From assembly GCA_035906235.1 (NCBI GenBank), contig JAMIFN010000082.1, positions 1-54,802 on the forward strand: a stretch of 54,802 bases of DNA. Reading direction: 5' to 3'. A program made the position numbers and the translations under genes. Each line of letters starts with the position of its first letter. Within the stretch, counting starts at the first letter, position 1. Positions 48,743 to 54,802 of the stretch are shown here, in pieces. The notes below the pieces were generated by a model. It did not search any database and was not told the origin of the DNA. It was given only the letters and a program-made list of their open reading frames with translations. The stretch comes from JAMIFN01 sp035906235. GTDB taxonomy: Bacteria; Pseudomonadota; Gammaproteobacteria; Burkholderiales; Burkholderiaceae_C.

Positions 48743-49297
48743 ATGAATATATTGAAAACCACCGTCAGCATCACCGCACTGGCATTCAGTGCGGCAGCGT
48801 TTGGCGCAGCCAGCTTGGGCGAAAACCAAGCCCAAGCATTTGCCAACATCTACGCGTCTTTGTGCATGAAAAATATCCATGACCTGGGTGTGCTGCGCAA
48901 GCAGTTGCAGTCCGTCCCGAAATTGCCGCCGGAAAAAGCCGCGCATTTTCTCGCGGGGCAAGCAGGTGACGCCTGGCCTGTGCCCGATAAGCAAGGTTTG
49001 TTTGTGCTGGCACTGCCTGCGGGGAATAATTTGTGTGCGATTCACGGCCGCCGAGCTGATACCGAGGCGAGCAAAAAGCAATTTGTGCGGCTGGTGGGGC
49101 AGGCGCCTGCGCCCATAGTGCTTAAAAAGCTGCACCCCGAAACGCGCCAAACGACGGCCAATGGCAGCACGGAGACACTGGCTTACGAATGGGCTGTGCC
49201 CAAAGCTCCGCACAAACTGCGGTTTACCTTGACTGTGGCACCGTCAGAAAACGCGCAATTGCAGGTGCTGGGGTCTGCCGCTATCGTCAGGCCGTAA
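48743..49297 (+). CDS. Exported protein of unknown function (possibly NMCC_0638-like)
   Basis: A 184-residue protein with a signal peptide (TTVSITALAFSAAAFGAAS) and a periplasmic domain with two cysteines (SLCMKNIHDLGVLRKQL and NNLCAIHGRRADTE). The start has AGGAAGG eight bases upstream, and TATAAT at 48609-48614 may be its -10 element. The pattern of CM/L, PPEKA and LCAIHGRRAD recalls small secreted proteins in Neisseriales and Burkholderiales, but this is from memory. It is convergent with tldD. Confidence 0.6.
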   Translation: MNILKTTVSITALAFSAAAFGAASLGENQAQAFANIYASLCMKNIHDLGVLRKQLQSVPKLPPEKAAHFLAGQAGDAWPVPDKQGLFVLALPAGNNLCAIHGRRADTEASKKQFVRLVGQAPAPIVLKKLHPETRQTTANGSTETLAYEWAVPKAPHKLRFTLTVAPSENAQLQVLGSAAIVRP

Positions 49298-49358
49298 GGG
49301 GCTGAGGGCTGAGAACCTGATGCAGGCCTTGGCATCAAGCCCATAAAGCCCCGCCAAA

Positions 49359-50870
49359 CTAGACCGTGCCGCCCACGGTCAAGCCATCGATGCGCAGCGT
49401 GGGTTGCCCCACGCCTACGGGCACGCTTTGGCCGTCTTTGCCGCATACGCCCACGCCAGAATCTAGGGCGCTGTCATTGCCGATCATGCTGATTTTTTTC
49501 AGGCTTTGAGGGCCTGCGCCGATGAGGGTTGCGCCTTTGATCGGGTATTGAATTTTGCCTTTTTCCACCCAAAACGCTTGGCTGGCGGAGAACACAAATT
49601 TGCCGCTGGTGATGTCCACCTGACCGCCGCCAAAATTGCTGGCGTAAATGCCTTTGTCTAGGCTGGCGATGATTTCTTCAGGGCTTTTGTCGCCACCCAG
49701 CATATAGGTGTTGGTCATGCGCGGCATGGGCGTGCTGGCATAGCTCTCGCGCCGGCCATTGCCTGTGGGTGCCACGCCCATCAAGCGGGCATTGAGGCTG
49801 TCTTGCATATAGCCACGCAAAATCCCGTCTTCAATCAACACATTGCATTGCGTTGGGCAGCCTTCGTCATCGACATTGAGCGAGCCACGGCGCCCGGGCA
49901 GGGTGCCATCGTCTAGCACCGTCACGCCTTTAGCCGCCACGCGTTGGCCGATTTTGCCGCTAAAGGCCGATGAGCCTTTGCGGTTGAAATCGCCTTCCAG
50001 CCCATGCCCCACAGCTTCGTGCAGCAGCACGCCTGGCCAGCCCGCGCCCAGCACCACGCTCATTTGCCCAGCGGGGGCAGGGCGGGCCTCTAAATTGGTG
50101 GTGGCTTGTGCTACGGCTTCTTGCACATATTGGGTAAGCAGGGCGTCGTCAAAATAATCGAGGCCATAGCGCCCGCCGCCGCCGCTGCTACCCATTTCGC
50201 GGCGCGGTTGCCCGCCTTCGGTTTTTTCGGCCACAACCGAAACCGACAGGCGCACCAGCGGGCGTACATCGGCAGCTAGCGTGCCATCAAGACGGGCAAT
50301 CAGCACCACATCGAGCTCGCTGGCCAAGCCCGCCATCACCTGCACAATGCGCGGGTCAGCGGCGCGAGCGAGTTGCTCGACCTTGTGTAATAAATCGACT
50401 TTAGCCTGGCTGCCCAGGCTGGCAATGGGGTCGCTCAGGCCATATAAATTGCGGGCTTTGGCAATTCGTGGCTTGCTGAGTTTGATTTGGCGGTCTTGCC
50501 CTAGGCCACTGATGCTGCGCACTTGGCGTGCGGCTTCTTGCAGGCTGGCGGCGCTGATGTCATCTGAATAGGCGAAGGCGGTTTTCTCGCCATGCACGGC
50601 GCGCACGCCTACGCCTTGGTCGATGCCGAAAGAGCCGCTTTTGACGATGCCCTCTTCCAAGCTCCAGCCCTCAGAGCGGGTGTACTGAAAATACAAATCG
50701 GCATCATCCACGCCGCGTTTGGCCATCAGCGCCAGGGCGTTGGTTAGCTCGCGCCTGTCCAGGGCAAAGGGTTCGAGCAGATAGGCTTGTGCGATATCAA
50801 GGCGGGTTTGGGTGTGGCGCAGGGCAGCAGGGCTGGCGGGCAGGGCTTGGAGTTGGGCGAGGCTTTGCAT
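49359..50870 (-). CDS. tldD: Metalloprotease TldD
   Basis: A 503-residue cytoplasmic subunit of the TldD-TldE zinc protease, which trims peptides in microcin maturation and CcdA turnover. The zinc motif HEAVGHGLEGDFNRKGSS lies near residue 282, with the third ligand cysteine near the C-terminal GVGVCGKDGQSVPVG. The N-terminal GVDDADLYFQYTRSEGW and YSDDISAASLQEAARQ are typical. The start at 50870 (MQSLAQLQALP) follows the family; an upstream extension lacks resemblance. The partner tldE (pmbA) is not in the window. Confidence 0.95.
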   Translation of the reverse strand: MQSLAQLQALPASPAALRHTQTRLDIAQAYLLEPFALDRRELTNALALMAKRGVDDADLYFQYTRSEGWSLEEGIVKSGSFGIDQGVGVRAVHGEKTAFAYSDDISAASLQEAARQVRSISGLGQDRQIKLSKPRIAKARNLYGLSDPIASLGSQAKVDLLHKVEQLARAADPRIVQVMAGLASELDVVLIARLDGTLAADVRPLVRLSVSVVAEKTEGGQPRREMGSSGGGGRYGLDYFDDALLTQYVQEAVAQATTNLEARPAPAGQMSVVLGAGWPGVLLHEAVGHGLEGDFNRKGSSAFSGKIGQRVAAKGVTVLDDGTLPGRRGSLNVDDEGCPTQCNVLIEDGILRGYMQDSLNARLMGVAPTGNGRRESYASTPMPRMTNTYMLGGDKSPEEIIASLDKGIYASNFGGGQVDITSGKFVFSASQAFWVEKGKIQYPIKGATLIGAGPQSLKKISMIGNDSALDSGVGVCGKDGQSVPVGVGQPTLRIDGLTVGGTV

Positions 50871-50998
50871 AGATGCCCGATTGTAGGAAAAATGGCCGCT
50901 GGCATCCTCTATAATCGCAGATTGACCTAAATTCAAACAGGCTGCTCTTGCAAAGCGTTGCGCACTAGGCGCGACAGATCTAAGAAGATCCAAGGAAA

Positions 50999-51022
50999 GG
51001 GCAGCCCCATAGCTCAGTCGGG
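50999..51022 (+). pseudogene. tRNA 5'-half fragment
   Basis: CCCCATAGCTCAGTCGGG resembles the acceptor 5' strand and D-arm of an elongator tRNA (TAGCTCAGTCGG), but it breaks off one base before tRNA-Leu starts; no anticodon or T-arm follows. It is probably a remnant from tRNA recombination or element integration. Confidence 0.55.
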
Positions 51023-51023
51023 C

Positions 51024-51110
51024 GCGCGGGTGGCGAAATTGGTAGACGCACCAGGTTTAGGTCCTGACGGTGGCAACACCGTGCCGGTTCGAGTCCGGCT
51101 CCGCGCACCA
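51024..51110 (+). tRNA. tRNA-Leu (UAG)
   Basis: An 87-nt class II tRNA. Acceptor GCGCGGG pairs with TCCGCGC (one G:U), D-arm GGTGGCGAAATTGGTAGAC, anticodon loop GTTTAGG with TAG, a long variable arm (CGGTGGCAACACCG), T-loop TTCGAGT and encoded CCA. The integrase gene starts 200 bases downstream, so the 3' end is the probable attachment site. Confidence 0.96.
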
Positions 51111-51121
51111 TTAATAGGTAA

Positions 51122-51150
51122 ATGGACATCCACGGATGTCCATTTTTTTT
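51122..51150 (+). terminator. Terminator of tRNA-Leu
   Basis: Stem ATGGACATCC/GGATGTCCAT, then a run of eight T, 12 bases after the tRNA. Confidence 0.92.
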
Positions 51151-51192
51151 GCAAAATCAATATCTAAGTTGTTGATTTATAATAATATTTTG

Positions 51193-51228
51193 TCAATCTG
51201 ACTCAATCAAGGTCAATCGACATCAATG
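51193..51228 (+). promoter_or_regulatory. Helically phased TCAAT repeats, candidate integrase arm sites
   Basis: TCAATC occurs at 51193, 51203 and 51213, with TCAATG at 51223, at an exact 10-base spacing, i.e. on one face of the helix. Position between the tRNA attachment site and the integrase start fits arm-type binding sites. Confidence 0.5.
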
Positions 51229-51236
51229 CTTGCCTG

Positions 51237-51271
51237 TTGGTACATTCATTGGTACATTTCAAATGTACCAA
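51237..51271 (+). promoter_or_regulatory. GGTACATT operator upstream of integrase
   Basis: TTGGTACATTT (51249-51259) and AAATGTACCAA (51261-51271) form a perfect 11-base inverted repeat with a one-base centre, preceded by a direct half TTGGTACATT (51237-51246). It lies 40 bases before the integrase ATG. It is likely a repressor or excisionase site. Confidence 0.6.
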
Positions 51272-51310
51272 CAACTTTTACTGTACAAATAATCAGTAAT
51301 TTAAAGAAAA

Positions 51311-52564
51311 ATGTACCTAACTGAAACAAAAATCAAAGTGGCCAAGCCCCAAGAAAAAGCTTACAAAATGGCAGATGGGGATGGCCTGTTTTTGCTAATA
51401 CACCCTAATGGCTCCAAATATTGGCGTTGCAGTTATCGCTTCGAAGGCAAGCAAAAAACGGAAGCATTTGGCGTCTATCCGACAGTCAGCCTTGCACATG
51501 CTAGAGAGCGGCGTTGGGATCTTCGTCAGAAACTGGTCAAAGGTATCGACCCAGCGGAGCTGCGTAAACAGAAAAAAGCGGAAGATGCAGGCGAGTTGAT
51601 GTTTGAAAATGTGGCGCGTGCTTGGCATGCAAGCAATCGGCGCTGGGATCCTGACCATCGGCACAAAATCTTGCAGAGCTTGATCACCTATGTGTTTCCT
51701 GTCTTGGGCGAGCGGGATATCCGCACATTGAAAACCCGAGATTTACTGCAGCCTGTGAAAAAGGCTACCGATGATGGCTATTTGGAGCTGGCTTCGCGCT
51801 TACAGCAGCGCATTGCAGCGGTGATGCGTTATGCCGTTCAGCATGACATGATTACATCGAACCCCTCTGTCGATATGGCAGGGGTAGTTCCCGCACGAAA
51901 AATTACCCATAGAGCATCGCTCAGCTTTGAAGGCATTACGGATCTGCTAGCTAGGATCAAAGACTATCAGGGCAGGCCAGTCACCAAGCTGGCTGTGGAG
52001 ATATCTTTGCTGACATTCATTCGTTCTAGCGAATTGCGCTTTGCGCGGTGGGATGAGATTGATTTTGCGCGTGCGATTTGGACTATCCCGGCAGAACGCG
52101 AGGCCATTGAAGGTGTTCGTTTTTCTGGGCGTGGCGCCAAAATGCGCAGCGCCCATTTAGTACCCTTGAGCGCGCAAGCTGTGACGGCCTTAAAGCTCAT
52201 GCATTTTTATACAGGTAAATATGAATTGGTCTTGGCAGGGGATCACAATCCCAAGCGCCCCATGAGCGAAAACACGGTTAATAAAGCTTTGCGCAGCATG
52301 GGTTACGACACGCAAAAAGATGTATGTGGGCACGGTTTTAGAACCATGGCTTGTAGCGCCTTGAATGAGTCTGGCCTATGGTCTCGGGATGCTGTTGAGC
52401 GGCAAATGAGCCACCAAGAGCGAAATACAGTGCGAGCTGCCTACATCCATAAGGCGGCACACTTGGACGAACGGCGCCTGATGATGCAATGGTGGGCAGA
52501 CTACCTAGACGCAAACCGAAAAGGTTTCGTCAGTCCTTATGAGTTTGGGCACGCCCAAAAGTAA
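51311..52564 (+). CDS. Tyrosine recombinase integrase (P4-like, DUF4102 N-terminus)
   Basis: A 417-residue site-specific recombinase. The N-terminal arm-binding domain starts MYLTETKIKVAKPQEKAYKM and has DGDGLFLLIHPNGSKYWRCSYRFEGK, as in P4-type integrases (DUF4102). The catalytic part shows the first arginine in FIRSSELRFARW, HGFR in the CGHGFRTMACSAL box, and MSHQERNTVRAAYIH with the tyrosine nucleophile. It lies directly downstream of tRNA-Leu, its likely target. Integration should place the rest of the element (Fic, TA, IS30) to the right; the far end is outside the window. Confidence 0.95.
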   Translation: MYLTETKIKVAKPQEKAYKMADGDGLFLLIHPNGSKYWRCSYRFEGKQKTEAFGVYPTVSLAHARERRWDLRQKLVKGIDPAELRKQKKAEDAGELMFENVARAWHASNRRWDPDHRHKILQSLITYVFPVLGERDIRTLKTRDLLQPVKKATDDGYLELASRLQQRIAAVMRYAVQHDMITSNPSVDMAGVVPARKITHRASLSFEGITDLLARIKDYQGRPVTKLAVEISLLTFIRSSELRFARWDEIDFARAIWTIPAEREAIEGVRFSGRGAKMRSAHLVPLSAQAVTALKLMHFYTGKYELVLAGDHNPKRPMSENTVNKALRSMGYDTQKDVCGHGFRTMACSALNESGLWSRDAVERQMSHQERNTVRAAYIHKAAHLDERRLMMQWWADYLDANRKGFVSPYEFGHAQK

Positions 52565-52592
52565 TTTCCCAGCTCCTCGGCTTAGGCTTAAT

Positions 52593-52615
52593 GGCACGGT
52601 TTATCGAACTGTGCC
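52593..52615. terminator. Hairpin after the integrase gene
   Basis: Arms GGCACGGTT and AACTGTGCC (one mismatch) around a five-base loop, 28 bases past the integrase stop and 75 bases past the end of the convergent fic gene. There is no long T run, so the terminator role is uncertain. Confidence 0.4.
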
Positions 52616-52689
52616 GATTTCACCTTTCAAACTGGTACTGTTTCTGTCTGAAACGGCATATGTCCACCTAGAACTGCTGGCCCCAGCAA

Positions 52690-54051
52690 TCAATGGCCAT
52701 GGGCGGACTTCCAAAGTGCAAATTCGGATGGGCGTACACCGTAACGCGCCAGCACACCCTCATGCAGTCGCCTAACTTCCTCTACCAGCAGTGCCTGCAC
52801 AGCGGCTTGCTCCTCTTTCGGCACACTTGCCGTTACGGCTTGCTGGATGCAGGTGAACGGCTCTAATTCTGGCTTGGTGACAACTGTACGGACAGTTTGC
52901 TTGATGAGATCGCGCCAAGCCAGCCGCAGAGGGTCAGGCTCGGCTAAATCTTGCTTGATGGCCAAATACTCTTGGGTCGAGCGCTCGTAAGCCCAGACAA
53001 AAAGATCGCGCAGTAGCTCAACGCGGGTCATCTCGTACACACCCAGGATGGCGCGGCTATAGGCTTGCTCCGGCACATCCAAAAAAGTCAAAGGGCATAA
53101 ATTAGCCCGAAAGAGCGGAAGGTTGGCTGCTAAACGCGATGTGCGCTTGTTGATATCGGCAAAGGCCTGCAGATAGGGCAGATGCACCATCATGAAAAAA
53201 GATTGCTCAAAGGGGTCTTGGATTTGGCTGACCTTGTCCAAAAGCACATTCAATGCGTCTTCAATCTGCAGCGGGGCAGAGAGTGGGCGATACACGCTTT
53301 TACCGATATCCACGGCATGTTGGCGGATGCGGCCTTCGTCCGCTGGGTTGGGCAGCAAATTTTCCGACAAGGCGCTGTGTAAATTCATCAGCGTATAGCG
53401 GTTAAATTGGACGCTATCGATATTGCCTACTAGCAGCTCTATTGCTGTCTTGTGGTTCAAAATCATTTGCGTCTCAATGGCGGCCTTGCCCTTCGCGGCC
53501 TTGCCATGCTCAATCAACTCGCGCGTATCCAGCCGCGAATAGGTATTGCCTTCTAAATGGCTGGATGCCCACGACAAGTCAATCAGCAAGCGATTGAGTA
53601 TGGCGCGGCTATAAGTGCCCGCAGCTTCATCAACGGCAGCAGTCCTGCCCATCTTGTGCAACTGGCGGCGCAAGGTGGCAGATAAATACCAAGTTTTATT
53701 CGGCTCGTAGGCATCGAGAAAATCACGCTGATAGCCTACAGGCTTGCGCGCCTCTAAAGGTCGGTTGATGTAAGCCAGCACATCTTGGCTATCGGAAGAC
53801 AGGGGAATAAATGAAGGAAAAGCGTCGGGTGCAGTCGCTTCAGCATTTTTAATAGCTCGGGGTTGAACGGGAAGGTAGCGCCTTGCACGAGCTTGGCCTT
53901 GCGCTGTGATGCACCCGCTCTCAAGCAGCTGGGCGATCAAGCGCTGGGCGCTGCGTCGCGGCAGGGTTGGGTATTCGGTCAATAGCGCAGAAAGGCGTAG
54001 ACCGCCTGGCGCTTTTTGAATGGAGCTGAACAAGTCGGCAGCGGAAGACAT
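52690..54051 (-). CDS. Fic-family protein with a degenerate catalytic motif
   Basis: A 453-residue protein. An N-terminal winged helix (LFSSIQKAPGGLRLSALL and LPRRSAQRLIAQLLESG) is followed by a Fic domain. The class II inhibitory-type motif ASSHLEGNTYS lies near residue 185. The Fic core reads LQAFADINKRTSRLAAN where active AMPylators have HPFxxGNGRxxR: the histidine is replaced by glutamine, while D, N, K and R remain. A helical C-terminal part follows. The ATG at 54051 excludes a proline-rich extension. The protein may bind nucleotides or DNA rather than AMPylate; activity is unknown. It is divergent from the TA pair, with five operator-like repeats upstream. Confidence 0.85.
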   Translation of the reverse strand: MSSAADLFSSIQKAPGGLRLSALLTEYPTLPRRSAQRLIAQLLESGCITAQGQARARRYLPVQPRAIKNAEATAPDAFPSFIPLSSDSQDVLAYINRPLEARKPVGYQRDFLDAYEPNKTWYLSATLRRQLHKMGRTAAVDEAAGTYSRAILNRLLIDLSWASSHLEGNTYSRLDTRELIEHGKAAKGKAAIETQMILNHKTAIELLVGNIDSVQFNRYTLMNLHSALSENLLPNPADEGRIRQHAVDIGKSVYRPLSAPLQIEDALNVLLDKVSQIQDPFEQSFFMMVHLPYLQAFADINKRTSRLAANLPLFRANLCPLTFLDVPEQAYSRAILGVYEMTRVELLRDLFVWAYERSTQEYLAIKQDLAEPDPLRLAWRDLIKQTVRTVVTKPELEPFTCIQQAVTASVPKEEQAAVQALLVEEVRRLHEGVLARYGVRPSEFALWKSAHGH

Positions 54052-54056
54052 GATGG

Positions 54057-54142
54057 TGGCGCAGTTTCGAGTGAGGTTGGCGCTATTTTGGCGCAATTCA
54101 TCAAACTGCGCCAGATTTACTGGTGGGTGTGGCGCAATTTTT
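54057..54142 (-). promoter_or_regulatory. Array of five TGGCGCAATTT-type boxes upstream of fic
   Basis: Boxes occur at 54057-54067, 54078-54089, 54089-54098, 54103-54113 (inverted) and 54130-54142, each based on TGGCGCAATTT. They begin five bases before the fic start and cover its promoter region. Autoregulation by the winged-helix domain of the Fic protein, or an unlinked regulator, would explain them. Confidence 0.55.
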
Positions 54143-54175
54143 GATCTTAATTGCTGAAGAATAATTGACGGCACC

Positions 54176-54240
54176 TTGCAAATTATTTACGATGCATATA
54201 ATGCACTATACGCATAACGCACAGCGTGAATAACGGAGGA
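54176..54240 (+). promoter_or_regulatory. Promoter and possible operator of the toxin-antitoxin pair
   Basis: TTGCAA (54176-54181) and TATAAT (54197-54202) make a -35/-10 pair with 15-base spacing. The -10 lies in a partly symmetrical GCATATAATGCACTATACGC region that an RHH antitoxin could bind. GGAGGAG precedes the antitoxin start. Confidence 0.5.
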
Positions 54241-54244
54241 GAAG

Positions 54245-54475
54245 ATGCACAAACGAATGACCATCACGCTAGATGAGGCCGTTTACGAAGGCCTGTATCG
54301 AACCGTGGGCAAACGCCGCATGAGCCAATTCATTGAAGATTTGCTGCGCCCTCATGTCACAGACACAGCGCTGGATAAGGGCTATCAAGCCATGGCGGCA
54401 GATACGGCACGAGAAGACGAAGCGCAGCAATGGTGCAACGGCCTAGCTGGGGATATGGCTGATGCAACGCGGTGA
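54245..54475 (+). CDS. Ribbon-helix-helix antitoxin of a MazEF/PemIK-like pair
   Basis: A 76-residue protein. MHKRMTITLDEAVYEGLYRTVGKRRMSQFIEDLLRP is an RHH DNA-binding domain, followed by a charged C-terminal tail (ADTAREDEAQQW) that would wrap the toxin. The ribosome-binding site is GGAGGAGAAG. The next gene overlaps it by 14 bases. It should repress its own promoter. It remains intact although its toxin is truncated. Confidence 0.88.
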   Translation: MHKRMTITLDEAVYEGLYRTVGKRRMSQFIEDLLRPHVTDTALDKGYQAMAADTAREDEAQQWCNGLAGDMADATR

Positions 54476-54701
54476 AGTTTGGTGGGTCGAATTTGATCCT
54501 GCTGTTGGTAGCGAGATTCGCAAAACCCGCCCTGCCGTCATCGTGAGCAATGACGCCGCTAATCGCAACCTCACCAGAGTGGTGGTTGTGCCAGTGACTA
54601 GCAACACTGGGCGGCAATATCCAGGCGAAGCGCTCATCACCGTTGCAGGACAAAGCAGTAAAGCAATGGCCGATCAGATCATGGCAGCGGATAAATCACG
54701 C
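54462..54701 (+). pseudogene. MazF/PemK-family toxin, truncated by IS30
   Basis: From ATG 54462 the frame reads MQRGEVWWVEFDPAVGSEIRKTRPAVIVSNDAAN..., then VVVVPVTSN, and further on ADQIMAADKSR. This is the MazF/PemK endoribonuclease fold up to about residue 80. At 54702 the IS30 left terminal repeat begins; the frame continues through IS DNA as an unrelated tail. The last 25-30 residues of the usual ~110-residue toxin are replaced, so activity is probably lost. Key residues RKTRPAV and TSN are present. Confidence 0.85.
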
Positions 54702-54726
54702 GGCGGATTCAAACCTGAAGTGCAAC
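54702..54726. repeat. IS30 left terminal inverted repeat
   Basis: These 25 bases are the exact reverse complement of 177-201 and mark the insertion point inside the toxin gene. Confidence 0.88.
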
Positions 54727-54753
54727 ACTCATCAACTGGAGTAGATTGCACAA

Positions 54754-54802
54754 ATGGAAACAACTTATCAACACTTACAACCAGAAGAGCGCATCACGCT
54801 AG
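54754..54802 (+). pseudogene. IS30-family transposase, N-terminal start (cut by window edge)
   Basis: ATG 54754 begins METTYQHLQPEERITL, the usual IS30 transposase start followed by its helix-turn-helix. The window ends after 16 codons. Cut by the window, with no sign of damage. Confidence 0.88.

Larger units (their letters stand above)
54702..54802 (+). mobile_element. IS30-family insertion sequence, left end (partial)
   Basis: It starts with the 25-base left terminal repeat (54702-54726), identical in inverted sense to 177-201. It then has a 27-base leader and the transposase start. The rest lies beyond the window. It has the same orientation as the copy at the left edge. Confidence 0.9.

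Overview
This window looks like chromosomal DNA of a betaproteobacterium of the order Burkholderiales, most likely Comamonadaceae. The evidence is moderately high GC, a trm112-kdsB pair, a DUF3426 zinc-ribbon protein, a two-subunit propionyl-CoA carboxylase, FdxA-type ferredoxins, and a dispersed repeat (core AATAGCTGCTCAGGCAGG) resembling the AATAGCTGCT-type intergenic repeats I recall from that family. The genus cannot be fixed from the sequence. Both window ends lie inside IS30-family elements in the same orientation, sharing a 25-bp terminal repeat (177-201 and 54702-54726).

Layout: 1-2 kb is an accessory scar with an IS30 right end, an orphan Rhs tip with a putative immunity gene, a diverged IS30 left-end fragment and a decayed coding fragment. 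2.0-6.2 kb is a nitric-oxide response locus: group III truncated haemoglobin, NnrS, NsrR, a CopD-like membrane protein, a GDT1-type cation transporter and the RIC/YtfE iron-sulfur repair protein, with NsrR-like operators before the haemoglobin and ric. 6.4-11.6 kb holds ppsA, an unknown protein, a glycine-zipper protein and a cytochrome P450. 11.7-12.8 kb has no gene but carries three ~210-bp imperfect repeats, each with a head-to-tail pair of DnaA-box 9-mers. 12.8-28.1 kb is mostly housekeeping: TauE/SafE permease, FNR-like flavoprotein, two tandem ferredoxins, an oligopeptide-binding protein, fabI, an EptA-type phosphoethanolamine transferase, tRNA-Ala/Glu/Asp, a YgiD-like dioxygenase, ribE, a RidA-like protein, a DUF3426 protein with a hexanucleotide tract, rhlE, a Rieske oxygenase, kdsB and trm112.

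28.2-29.2 kb is a pseudouridine synthase. 29.3-35.7 kb is an iron-acquisition region: Fe(III) binding protein, Fur boxes, Fiu-like TonB-dependent receptor, PiuC/YbiX hydroxylase, TonB, ExbB and ExbD. 36-40.5 kb holds the propionyl-CoA carboxylase subunits around a META-domain protein. 41-51 kb holds pepN, a SIMPL protein, dnaE, two small envelope proteins and tldD. 51.0 kb to the end is an integrative element at tRNA-Leu(UAG): tyrosine integrase with phased repeats and an operator, a degenerate Fic protein with an operator array, and a toxin-antitoxin pair whose MazF/PemK-like toxin is cut by IS30.

The most unusual signals are the DnaA-box triplicate; the dispersed repeat, which is usually oriented with the same end facing the adjacent gene and also lies inside two reading frames (a pseudouridine synthase and pepN); the Rhs tip/immunity pair; and the Fic operator array.
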